A program made the position numbers and the translations under genes. The notes beneath the pieces are model-generated. The model was not told where the DNA came from and searched no databases. It saw nothing but the letters and a program-made list of their open reading frames with translations. From Leptolyngbya sp. PCC 6406 (GTDB taxonomy: Bacteria > Cyanobacteriota > Cyanobacteriia > Phormidesmidales > Phormidesmidaceae): 64,000 bases of DNA. Of this stretch, positions 45,209-53,156 are shown piece after piece (position 1 is the stretch's first letter; every line of letters begins with the position of its first letter). The stretch spans positions 4,363,048-4,427,047 of the forward strand of contig NZ_KI913949.1 in assembly GCF_000332095.2 (NCBI RefSeq), given 5' to 3'.

Positions 45209-45635
45209 TCCGAATCCTCCATTGCTTAATTACTTCTTCACAGAATGGATCCTTAGTTTGCATCGGATAGCCATGATAGGATCCCTGCTCGGCTGACTCA
45301 AGTTGTGCCTCTAGCGGAGTCCCATCATCCATAACAGACCAAACATTCTTAGGCCACTTCCCTATAAAACGCTCACTAACCAAGCCATTTCTTATCCCCT
45401 TTCTGAGTAGATTTAGCGCTTCCTTCTTGGCAAATATATTGACAGAGTCACAGAGAGACTTGCCTGCTCTAGGCCCACTAGGAGGTGTTAAGTTGAAATC
45501 TCCTGGATTTCTTTTGTGCTCGGAATTTCCACCATATTGAGCTTGCAGCGAAAGGGCCAAAAGTTCATGAAAGTCGCACTTTTCCGGCTTAAGCATTCTG
45601 CGTTTAGGATTAAACTGACCATTACGCTTTTTCAT
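45189..45635 (-). CDS. Unknown partner gene of the ImmA-like protein
   Basis: The 148-aa product from ATG 45635 starts MKKRNGQFNPKRRMLKPEKC and contains FIGKWPKNVWSVMDDGTPLE followed by AQLESAEQGSYHGYPM. It ends in a short DPFCEEVIKQW segment. This Trp-rich C-terminal pattern recalls hypothetical proteins of mobile islands, but I cannot name the family. The frame is open upstream into the kinase gene. ATG 45596 is an alternative start. The overlap with the next gene implies coupled expression. Confidence 0.65.
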   Translation of the reverse strand: MKKRNGQFNPKRRMLKPEKCDFHELLALSLQAQYGGNSEHKRNPGDFNLTPPSGPRAGKSLCDSVNIFAKKEALNLLRKGIRNGLVSERFIGKWPKNVWSVMDDGTPLEAQLESAEQGSYHGYPMQTKDPFCEEVIKQWRIRSELAKS

Positions 45636-45700
45636 GAAATACTTTTTTATGGCATCAACAAAAACGTTTCTTCCCAGTGTAATTTTTGCTGGCGGGAATT

Positions 45701-47620
45701 TCAGGGTTCGCTGCTCTCCTGGGAAGCGCGCAATTGTCCTACCTGATACTGGGCGTCTTGGTAGCACTGCACTCGTCCTAGGGATAGGCACTGTTGGGCC
45801 GCTGTTTCCAAATCCGCGATCGCAGCCTCAGTATTGCCCAACTCTGCCTGCAACAAACCGCGATCGTAGCGGGCAAACACGTACTCCGGGTTCAGGTCCA
45901 GAGCCTTAGAAAAATCCGCCAACGCCCCTGGAAAATCCCTCAGGGATTGTCGGGTCAGTCCGCGATTGTAGTAAGGATCGGGACTATCCGGTTCAATCTG
46001 GATGGCAATGTTGTAGTCCTGGATTGATCCCTGAAAATCTCCCAAGCGTCGCCGCACCAGCCCCCGGTTTTCGTAGGCCAGACTGTGACTGGGTCGTAAA
46101 TTAATGGCCTCCGTGCAGTCCTTCAATGCCTGTCCCTGCTGATCAATATTGGAATAGGACAAACAGCGATTCAGATAGGCCGCCGCCTGAACTTCTTGGT
46201 CTGTGCTCAGGGCAAGGGCCTGAGTATAGTCCTGGATTGCCCCCTGCTCATCCCCCCAATCTGCCCGAGCACTGCCTCGATTCAGATACGCCTTGACCAG
46301 GGTCGAATCCAACCGCAGGGCTTGGGTGTAGTCCTCCAGTGCCCCCTGGATATCCCCCACGCCAAAGCGAACATTGCCCCGCTGATAAAACAGGGTGGCC
46401 TGCTTAGGGTTAATCTCCAAAGCCTGGGTCAGGTCTGCCAAGGCGGCATTGGACTGGCCCCGCTGAGCATTCAGCATCCCCCGTTCCGTTAGGGCTTGGG
46501 CATTCTGGGGCATTCGGGCCAAGGCGGCATCATAATGCGCGATCGCGGTCTCCGTTTCCCCTGCCTGCTCAGCGGTTTGAGCCGCCCGCAGCGATCGCGC
46601 CACTGACCACCGCTGGGGCAGTCCTAGGGCCAGTAGTCCCCCCACTAAAGTCAAAAGGGCAATTCCCCCCAGCGCCCAGCGCCAGTGTCGCGGGGGCGGG
46701 GAAGTAATAGGGATGTCCGTCTCTGGGGCCGTCATCGCTACCTCTGAACTGTCCAAAGTCACCTGGGGGGCATCCGCCGAAGTGGCCCTACGATTTAGAT
46801 CCGCCAGAACTGCGATCGCTTTCTGGTAGCGGCGGTCAGGGTCAGGGTGCAACATCCCCGCCAGCACCCCCGCCACCTTAGGGTCGAGCCCAGAAACATC
46901 CTGAAGTCGTGCCGTCAAAGCCTGTTGCAGATCGGGATGCTCCGCATCCGGCAGGTCTTCCACGGGCAGCCCCGTTAGGGCCTGAAGCGCGATCATTCCC
47001 AAAGCATAGTGGTCGGTACAAAACCGGGGCTGGCCCCGCCGCTGTTCTAGGGGAACATAGACCCAGTCTTTGGGTAGTTTGCCATTCTCAACGATTTCCC
47101 GGCCAGAAACCTCGCGCCCCAGTTCCTTCAACAGGCTAAAGTCCAGCAACACAAGGCGGCGGTCCCCTTGATGACGAATGATATTGCTGGGCTTAAGGTT
47201 GCCATGGATTACCCCATGCTCCTGCAAAAATACCAGCACCTCCAACACTCCCCGCAAAAACGCCAGCACATCCTGTTCCTGCCAAGGATGGCCGGGATCT
47301 AGCTCATGGTTCAGAGATCGGCCAGGAACAAACTCCTGAACCAGATAAAAATGTTGATGGTCCTCAAAAAAAGCAAAGGTATTGGGCACCTGCCTATGGT
47401 GTCCCAAGACCTCCAGCACCTCTATTTTCTTTTTCAAAAGGCTGAGGATAAACCGCAGGGTGGTGGGGTTACGGGTGGGCAACTGGATCTGCTTCACCAC
47501 GCATTTGGGGTGGCCAGGATGATGCAGATCCGCTACCAACAGCGTCTGGCTACCACTCCCCACCCCCAACATTTGGATAAACTGATAGCGTCCCCCCAGA
47601 AGACGGTTCTTCGCAGACAT
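45701..47620 (-). CDS. Ser/Thr kinase-like protein with TPR repeats (probable pseudokinase)
   Basis: The 639-aa product has a kinase domain at about 1-270: MLGVGSGSQTLLVAD (Gly loop), CVVKQIQL (Lys), and VIHGNLKPSNIIRHQ where HRDxKxxN is expected. The catalytic Asp is Asn, and VLLDFSLLKELG replaces DFG by DFS. A transmembrane helix at about 320-340 (WALGGIALLTLVGGLLALG) is followed by about eight TPR units (AIAHYDAALARMPQNAQALT and later repeats). Kinase-TM-TPR layouts are common in cyanobacteria; here phosphotransfer is doubtful. Confidence 0.88.
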   Translation of the reverse strand: MSAKNRLLGGRYQFIQMLGVGSGSQTLLVADLHHPGHPKCVVKQIQLPTRNPTTLRFILSLLKKKIEVLEVLGHHRQVPNTFAFFEDHQHFYLVQEFVPGRSLNHELDPGHPWQEQDVLAFLRGVLEVLVFLQEHGVIHGNLKPSNIIRHQGDRRLVLLDFSLLKELGREVSGREIVENGKLPKDWVYVPLEQRRGQPRFCTDHYALGMIALQALTGLPVEDLPDAEHPDLQQALTARLQDVSGLDPKVAGVLAGMLHPDPDRRYQKAIAVLADLNRRATSADAPQVTLDSSEVAMTAPETDIPITSPPPRHWRWALGGIALLTLVGGLLALGLPQRWSVARSLRAAQTAEQAGETETAIAHYDAALARMPQNAQALTERGMLNAQRGQSNAALADLTQALEINPKQATLFYQRGNVRFGVGDIQGALEDYTQALRLDSTLVKAYLNRGSARADWGDEQGAIQDYTQALALSTDQEVQAAAYLNRCLSYSNIDQQGQALKDCTEAINLRPSHSLAYENRGLVRRRLGDFQGSIQDYNIAIQIEPDSPDPYYNRGLTRQSLRDFPGALADFSKALDLNPEYVFARYDRGLLQAELGNTEAAIADLETAAQQCLSLGRVQCYQDAQYQVGQLRASQESSEP

Positions 47621-47821
47621 AAGGCAGATGGGCTCCCTTGGTCAAAGCCATTCCCCAGGCAGTGCCCACCGAAGCACTCCACGGGCATCTTACTTTGGCA
47701 GTACAGCTTTACCCCAGGGTGCCCAAGCCCCCTCAAAAGCAACCTGAACAGCTAATTGACTGACAAAAGCTGTCGCCCACGGTAAAAGAATTTACTTCGT
47801 GATTCAGCCAAAATCACCCGA

Positions 47822-47906
47822 TTTTAAACCTTGCCCAAGTCCAGAAGTGGAGTTTTCCCGGTGAGGAAACTCCAGATTTCGAGCTGAACTTGGTCTGGAC
47901 TTGGTA
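47822..47906. repeat. Dispersed hairpin repeat E, copy 1
   Basis: CCTTGCCCAAGTCCAGAAG through GGTCTGGACTTGG, with inner arms GGAGTTTTCCC and GGAAACTCC. It matches 55319-55390. It lies immediately downstream of tRNA-Arg on the minus strand, where it could end transcription. Confidence 0.75.
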
Positions 47907-47917
47907 TATAACCTTAA

Positions 47918-47990
47918 CGAGCATGAAGGGATTCGAACCCCCGACCCTCAGAACCGGAATCTGATGCTCTATCCACTGAGCTACATGCCC
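47918..47990 (-). tRNA. tRNA-Arg (anticodon CCG)
   Basis: The 73-nt cloverleaf folds completely. Acceptor GGGCATG pairs with CATGCTC, the D stem is GCTC/GAGC, the anticodon stem is TCAGA/TCTGA around loop TTCCGGT, and the T arm is GGGGG-TTCGAAT-CCCTT with discriminator G. CCA is not encoded. The anticodon reads CGG codons. Confidence 0.95.
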
Positions 47991-48067
47991 TTGATGCTCT
48001 GGCATTGTAGCATCCACAGCCTGTAAGCGCGCTACGATGGGGACGATTTCCACAAAGTGCCCGTCCT

Positions 48068-48751
48068 ATGGCTGCTGAGACTGTTTCCGAACTCCAGAGC
48101 GACCTTGATCAGGCTGCCACGGCCTTGGATGAGGCGGCAACCCAGAGGGGCTTGACCCCTGAGCAGTACAAGGCCAAGATGGCTCGCCGCAAGACGGTAC
48201 AAGATCAGCGACTGGCGGAGCGCAACCAAGAAAAGGGCTTAATTATTGTCCATACGGGCAATGGCAAGGGTAAGACGACGGCAGCGCTGGGTATGGTGAT
48301 GCGCTCCCTGGGCCATGGCTACCAAGTGGCCATTATCCAGTTCATCAAGGGGGCCTGGGAACCGGCGGAAAAGGCGGTGCTCGGTCAGTGGGAGCAGCAA
48401 CTGGCTTTCCACGCGATGGGGGAAGGCTTTACCTGGGAAACTCAAGATCGCGATCGCGATATCACCAAGGCCCAAGCCGCCTGGGAACTAGCCCTGACCT
48501 ACCTCCGCAACCCCACCTATCGCACCATTCTGCTGGATGAGGTCAACATCGCCCTCAAACTGGGCTATCTGAACCCAGAACAGGTCTTGGCAGGGTTGAA
48601 CGAAAAGCCCACCGCCACCCATGTGATTTTGACTGGGCGGGGGGCTCCCGAGGCCCTGATCGAACAGGCTGATCTGGTTACCGAAATGACCCTGATCAAG
48701 CACCCGTTCCGGGAACAAGGGGTAAGAGCCCAAGCGGGCATTGAGTATTAG
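48068..48751 (+). CDS. cobO: Cob(I)yrinic acid a,c-diamide adenosyltransferase
   Basis: CobO/BtuR adenosylates the corrin cobalt. The 227-aa product has the P-loop HTGNGKGKTTAALGMVMRSL at about 62-81, IIQFIKGAWEPAEK, ILLDEVNIALKLGYLNPEQV and HVILTGRGAPEALIEQADLV, all diagnostic. A helical extension occupies residues 1-55. No cobalamin riboswitch is visible upstream, unlike cbiX. Confidence 0.95.
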   Translation: MAAETVSELQSDLDQAATALDEAATQRGLTPEQYKAKMARRKTVQDQRLAERNQEKGLIIVHTGNGKGKTTAALGMVMRSLGHGYQVAIIQFIKGAWEPAEKAVLGQWEQQLAFHAMGEGFTWETQDRDRDITKAQAAWELALTYLRNPTYRTILLDEVNIALKLGYLNPEQVLAGLNEKPTATHVILTGRGAPEALIEQADLVTEMTLIKHPFREQGVRAQAGIEY

Positions 48752-48827
48752 GGTTGCCCTCAACGCCTGGAACGGTGAGTAACATGGGTGCCTGATCTCG
48801 GCGGGATACCCTGTTGGCATATTGACC

Positions 48828-50108
48828 ATGGCCCAGCCTTCTTCCAGGGGAAAGTCCCCGATCTTAAAAGCCCATTCCTTCGCTCAATTGCCCGCTACTG
48901 TTCAGGGGGTATTGGACCAGGAAGCCCTGAAAAATGAGAAAAAATTTGCTACGGTGCGGGCCTTGGTACTGTTGGCCTCCACCATCCTAGACGTACTGGT
49001 CTTTTGCTTTCCCCAAACCCTAATTGGCCAACCTTCGGTGTCTCCTACCGTGGCGATGATTGGCCTCACCGCAACGGGATGTTCGGTGGGGATTGTAGCG
49101 CTGCTGCGTCGTCCGGTGGCCCTGGTTTGGCTCTCTAAGCTGCAACTGCTATTGCCTCTCTTCGATGGGCTACTGTTGCTGGTATTTATTGGCAATATCT
49201 GGCGGGTCTTTGGTGAAGATCAGCCCCTCATTCTGACCAATGTGGTGGCCCTCTGCGCCCTGCTGGCGGTATCGGGGGGAATGCGGTTTCGGGCGCTGGC
49301 GTCACTGGTCACCACTGCGATCGCGGCTCTAGCTTTCCTCTACGGAGCTTATCTATTTCAGGTCACCTTCACCATTGCCCTGTTCACTTTTTTCACTATC
49401 TTGGGCATTGGCTTTCTGAGCCTGATGATTGGTGATATCGTCCGCCACCAGATCCGGGGAGAGGCGGGACGGTTTTTAATGGAACGGTTTTTGCCCCCCG
49501 AAGTCGTAAACACCGCCTTTAATCAACCTCAGGATCTGTTTCGAGAACCTCTGATCTGTGATGTGACGGTGATGATTACAGACTTGCGGGGCTTTACCCA
49601 CTATTCAGAAAAGCTGGAACCCGCAGCGGTGCTTGCCTTTTTAAGCCAGGTGCAAGGACTACTTTCAGAAATTGTCGAGGCCCACGGCGGCTGGGTCAAC
49701 AAGTTTATGGGGGATGGCATGTTAGCGGTCTTTGGTGCCCCGACCCCGTTGGATAACCATGCTGAAATTGCCCTGGCAGCAGCCCAAGTCATGCTGCAAA
49801 AGTTGCCCCAAATTTCTCCCTTGGCCATGGGCATTGGCCTCCATTCTGGTCCAGTGGTGGCGGGCTACCTCGGAGATGGTCATCACGTTGAGTTCACTGT
49901 CATTGGCGACACCGTCAATGTGGCCTCCCGCATCGAAGCCCTAACCAAGGAGGTCGGGCCGGGGCTGCTGATCAGCGCTACCACCTATGGGCAAATTCAC
50001 CTGCCGATGATCTCGGTGGGCTATTGGCCGCTACGGGGCCGAGATCAGTCCCTGGAACTGTTTACCCTGCCCCCGGAGGCGCTCCGCCTTGACCTGCCAA
50101 GGCATTAG
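48828..50108 (+). CDS. Membrane-bound class III adenylate/guanylate cyclase
   Basis: The protein makes cAMP, or less likely cGMP. The 426-aa product has about six N-terminal transmembrane helices (residues 40-205) and a C-terminal cyclase domain. That domain contains VMITDLRGFTHYSEKLEPAA (first metal Asp), GGWVNKFMGDGMLAVFGAPT (Lys plus second metal Asp) and FTVIGDTVNVASRIEALTKE (Asn/Arg). Lys in NKFMGDG favours ATP over GTP. It lies alone, followed by MITE-like element D copy 2. Confidence 0.9.
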   Translation: MAQPSSRGKSPILKAHSFAQLPATVQGVLDQEALKNEKKFATVRALVLLASTILDVLVFCFPQTLIGQPSVSPTVAMIGLTATGCSVGIVALLRRPVALVWLSKLQLLLPLFDGLLLLVFIGNIWRVFGEDQPLILTNVVALCALLAVSGGMRFRALASLVTTAIAALAFLYGAYLFQVTFTIALFTFFTILGIGFLSLMIGDIVRHQIRGEAGRFLMERFLPPEVVNTAFNQPQDLFREPLICDVTVMITDLRGFTHYSEKLEPAAVLAFLSQVQGLLSEIVEAHGGWVNKFMGDGMLAVFGAPTPLDNHAEIALAAAQVMLQKLPQISPLAMGIGLHSGPVVAGYLGDGHHVEFTVIGDTVNVASRIEALTKEVGPGLLISATTYGQIHLPMISVGYWPLRGRDQSLELFTLPPEALRLDLPRH

Positions 50109-50119
50109 GGACGTGGAAT

Positions 50120-50250
50120 GGGTATCAACTCAAAGCGGGACAAATCTCTGGGGGAGGAGTTAGGAGTTAGGAGCCAGAATCTAGGAGAGTACTGGATTCT
50201 GACTCCTGAATTCCTCGGAACCAATATTGTCTCGGCTTACGTTAATACCC
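50120..50250. repeat. MITE-like element D, copy 2 (131 bp)
   Basis: It has the same length and termini as the copy at 32019-32149 (GGGTATCAAC at the left, GTTAATACCC at the right). It is flanked by CGTGGAAT and GGTGGAAT, an 8-bp target duplication with one mismatch. It begins 11 bases after the cyclase stop. Confidence 0.9.
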
Positions 50251-50284
50251 GGTGGAATTACCCCCCCCTACCTGTCACCCTCTG

Positions 50285-50388
50285 CATTGGGCGCGGAAAC
50301 CGCGCCCCTACCGGGAATTCCGCATTGGGCACAGGCACCACGCCCCTACGGCAACATCCTGCATTGGGCGCGGAAACCGCGCCCCTAC
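50285..50388. repeat. GGGCGCGG hairpin repeat cluster (inverted)
   Basis: Two good copies (50285-50311 and 50362-50388) and one diverged copy (about 50322-50349) of the family at 20416 and 37772, here in reverse orientation. Confidence 0.85.
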
Positions 50389-50436
50389 GGGTAATTCAAT
50401 TCAAAATTCAAAATTCAAAACTTTCTGTCCACCCCA

Positions 50437-50500
50437 CCCCATCACCCCATCACCCCATCACCCCATCACCCCATCACCCCATCACCCCATCACCCCATCA
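50437..50500. repeat. Octamer tandem repeat CCCCATCA x8
   Basis: Eight exact consecutive units without spacers. It lies directly downstream of the NTF2-like gene. The same unit, inverted, occurs four times at 37663-37694. Confidence 0.95.
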
Positions 50501-50515
50501 CCCCCCCTCACCCCC

Positions 50516-50905
50516 CTACTTCATAACCGGGCTGCCATGATGATGGATCAGGTACCAGCGATCCCCCAGGCGCTCTAGGATATTGGTGGCCATAGACTGG
50601 GCCTCTAGCCGCTGTCCGTCGCTAATTTGCAGGACATTTTCCACCGCCACCACAGCGGCCAAATCAGCCTGCACCGTCACCGATACCACCTCTACATCCA
50701 CCTCTAGGTAGCGGGTATTTTTGAAAATTTGCGCCCAAGACTCCCGAATAGCGCCCCAGCCCTTGAGGGCATCTCGACCGGGGTGAATACAAACGCTCTC
50801 GGTGCCCTGGGACCAGACCTTTTCCATGGCCTCCAGATTCTTTTTCTCAAAGGCGCGGTAAAAGGCACTATGGGCTGCCAATACTGAGTCGCGATCATCT
50901 GCCAT
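50516..50905 (-). CDS. NTF2-like / SnoaL-like domain protein
   Basis: The 129-aa product from ATG 50905 begins MADDRDSVLAAHSAFYRAFE and contains EKVWSQGTESVCIHPGRDAL, AAVVAVENVLQISDGQRLEA and NILERLGDRWYLIHHHGSPV. This is the standard cone-shaped NTF2 fold sequence of the SnoaL_3/DUF4440 group. The exact substrate or partner is unknown. GGAGGTGG precedes the ATG. A GTG at 50914 is an alternative start. Confidence 0.85.
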   Translation of the reverse strand: MADDRDSVLAAHSAFYRAFEKKNLEAMEKVWSQGTESVCIHPGRDALKGWGAIRESWAQIFKNTRYLEVDVEVVSVTVQADLAAVVAVENVLQISDGQRLEAQSMATNILERLGDRWYLIHHHGSPVMK

Positions 50906-51004
50906 GGACTCCACCTCCGGGTCCGAGAATCTAGGGGTTTGGACCCCATCATGGGCTAGTCTAGCTTTACAGTCCCGGCAACTGGGGACTCGGGCTTGGC
51001 TTTC

Positions 51005-51136
51005 CTAGGGCGTGTGGACAATTAACGGGGAAGCCTTTGCGGGGTAGGCATAACCACGCCCACCCCACTGCATCAAGCTAGGGGCTGTAACCGCCCCGTA
51101 ACCAGGAATCTGGCTTTGATTGCCCACAGCCCCTAG
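51005..51136. repeat. MITE-like element A, copy 2
   Basis: It matches 16428-16558, with CTAGGGCGTGTGGACAATTA at the left and a slightly diverged right end (ATTGCCCACAGCCCCTAG). It occupies the divergent intergenic region between the NTF2-like gene and the ABC ATPase, ending 40 bases before the ABC start. Confidence 0.85.
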
Positions 51137-51176
51137 TATCTTGGTTCTGTTAGCCCCCTTCGACCCCAGCGTGTCT

Positions 51177-52079
51177 ATGCTCAGGCTCCAAAACCTCCAC
51201 AAAACCTATGGTCAACGAGCTGCCCTCTCCGATCTAACCCTGCATATTCCACCGGGGGAGGTGTACGGTCTCCTCGGCCCCAATGGCGCAGGCAAAACGA
51301 CCGTGATCAACCTGATCTGCGGCCTGCTGCGGGCCGACAGCGGACAGATCTTCATCAACAGCCGAGCTGCCAGTGCTGCCACAAAGTCTTGGATTGGGGT
51401 CATGCCCCAGGAAAACCTGCTCTACCGCAGTCTCTCCTGCGAAGAAAATCTTGCCTTTTTTGCCAAAATCTACGGGATGCCCCGACGAGTGCGATCGCGG
51501 CGCATTCTAGAGTGTTTAGCGGCGGTGAATTTGCTTGACCGGGCCAAGACACCGGCGGAGGATCTCAGCGGGGGGATGCAGCGGCGACTGAGTCTAGCCA
51601 TCGCCATCGTCCATCGCCCCAAACTGCTGATTTTGGATGAACCCACCACCGGGCTGGATATCGAAGCCCGCCACGATGTCTGGGAGTTGATCCGTCACCT
51701 CACCCGCCAGGAGGGCATGACGGTGCTGCTCACCACCCATTTGCTGGACGAGGTAGAACGTCTCTGCCAACGCATCGGCATTATTAAGCAGGGGCAGCTT
51801 CTCACCGAAGGAACCCTGGAGGATCTGCGCCAAGCCATCCCCGCCCAAGAGATTGTCACCCTAGAAACCCCGACCCCTGAGGCGGCGATTGCCCGCGCCC
51901 AGGTCCACGGCTTTACGCCCCGCCGCTACGGCTCTGACTTGGCCTTTTGGGTTCCCGACCGCCTTGAACTGAAGGATCTCCTAGACCGCTTTGATGGCAT
52001 CGCTTTGGACTCCATCGCTCGTCATCCGGTGCGGCTGGAGCATATCTATCTAGAGGCAACGACCAAGGCGGGACTTTGA
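51177..52079 (+). CDS. ABC transporter ATP-binding protein
   Basis: The 300-aa ATPase has Walker A LLGPNGAGKTTVINLICGLL, a Q-loop at GVMPQENLLYRSLSC, the signature LSGGMQRRLSLAIAIVHRPK, Walker B LLILDEPTTGLD and the H-loop LLTTHLLDEVERLCQR. The C-terminal 80 residues form a DUF4162-like regulatory extension (TPEAAIARAQVHGFTPRRYG). It belongs to the CcmA/NatA type exporters, but no permease gene is adjacent. ATG 51177 is chosen because the frame before it lies in element A. Confidence 0.9.
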   Translation: MLRLQNLHKTYGQRAALSDLTLHIPPGEVYGLLGPNGAGKTTVINLICGLLRADSGQIFINSRAASAATKSWIGVMPQENLLYRSLSCEENLAFFAKIYGMPRRVRSRRILECLAAVNLLDRAKTPAEDLSGGMQRRLSLAIAIVHRPKLLILDEPTTGLDIEARHDVWELIRHLTRQEGMTVLLTTHLLDEVERLCQRIGIIKQGQLLTEGTLEDLRQAIPAQEIVTLETPTPEAAIARAQVHGFTPRRYGSDLAFWVPDRLELKDLLDRFDGIALDSIARHPVRLEHIYLEATTKAGL

Positions 52080-52108
52080 ATTTTCAGATTGAACTATAAC
52101 CATTTCCC

Positions 52109-53038
52109 ATGAACCAAGGCTGGACCTACTACAACCAAGTCCAGGCTAGTGATGCCGGTCTAACGCTGCTGGACTACTACAGTCAGCGCTACCCCCACTC
52201 CTCTCGGGGGGAATGGTGCGATCGCATTCAATCCGGCCAAGTAGAGGTAGATGGCAGGCAGGGCAGCGAGGAGGCAATACTAAAGCCGAGACAGCGCTTG
52301 GCCTACCATCGCCCCCCCTGGGAAGAGCCCCCGGCACCCCTGAACTTCGGGGTTCTGTACGAGGATGGAGATCTGCTGGTGGTGGATAAGCCTGCGGGGT
52401 TGCCCGTGCTGCCAGGGGGCGGATTCCTGAATCACACTCTGCTGCATCAACTGCGCCAGCACTATCCCCAGGAGACTCCGGTGCCTATCCATCGCCTGGG
52501 GCGGGGGACATCGGGGCTGCTGCTCTTGGGGCGATCATCCCTGGCAAAATCCGTCCTCAGCCAGCAGATGCGGGCCAGCACCGAGGGCCACAGCACAACG
52601 GGTCTGGAGAAATGCTATCGAGCCCTGATTGGTCCCAGTACCCTCCCTGATACCTTGACCCTCACCACTCCCATCGGCAAGCTACCCCATCCCACCCTGG
52701 GGTATGTCTACGGAGCCAGTGCTATGGGAAAAACAGCCCACAGTCAGGTCCGGGTGGTGCAACGCACCACCACCCAAACCCTGATTGAGGTCATCATCCG
52801 CACTGGACGGCCCCACCAGATTCGGATTCACCTAGCGGCGGCGGGCTATCCTCTGCTGGGAGACCCCCTCTACCAGGTTGGGGGAATTCCCCGTTCTCTA
52901 GATGTCATGGGGAAAATGGAGGCGGTGCCGGGAGACTGTGGCTACCATCTCCACGCCCACCGCCTCACCTTCCGCCATCCCCGCACCCAAGCTCTTGTGA
53001 CCCTGACGGCACCGTTACCCCCAACCCTCTGGGGTTAA
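52109..53038 (+). CDS. RluA-family pseudouridine synthase-like protein
   Basis: The 309-aa product has an S4-like N-terminal region (GEWCDRIQSGQVEVDGRQGS) and the RluA fold: VVDKPAGLPVLPGGGFLNHT, YRALIG and HQIRIHLAAAGYPLLGDPLY. The catalytic loop reads PIHRLGRGTSGLLLLGRSSL, so the usual catalytic Asp of HRLDxxTSG is Gly. A similar HRLGRGTSG loop is known to me from some plant/cyanobacterial members, so it may be a natural subfamily. It follows the ABC ATPase by 29 bases. Confidence 0.85.
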   Translation: MNQGWTYYNQVQASDAGLTLLDYYSQRYPHSSRGEWCDRIQSGQVEVDGRQGSEEAILKPRQRLAYHRPPWEEPPAPLNFGVLYEDGDLLVVDKPAGLPVLPGGGFLNHTLLHQLRQHYPQETPVPIHRLGRGTSGLLLLGRSSLAKSVLSQQMRASTEGHSTTGLEKCYRALIGPSTLPDTLTLTTPIGKLPHPTLGYVYGASAMGKTAHSQVRVVQRTTTQTLIEVIIRTGRPHQIRIHLAAAGYPLLGDPLYQVGGIPRSLDVMGKMEAVPGDCGYHLHAHRLTFRHPRTQALVTLTAPLPPTLWG

Positions 53039-53156
53039 GGTGCTGGAGCAGATTGGCCCGTAGTCTTGCCCGAATGGTGATGTCCGTTGATGACGCCCAA
53101 CGCATCCAAGGCCCATGACTAGGATTTGGTATTAGACCCGTGACCGGGATTGGGGA

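Noticed and set aside
50437-50500. Regular repeats suggesting CRISPR
   Set aside because: Units are eight bases long with no spacers, and no cas genes are present.
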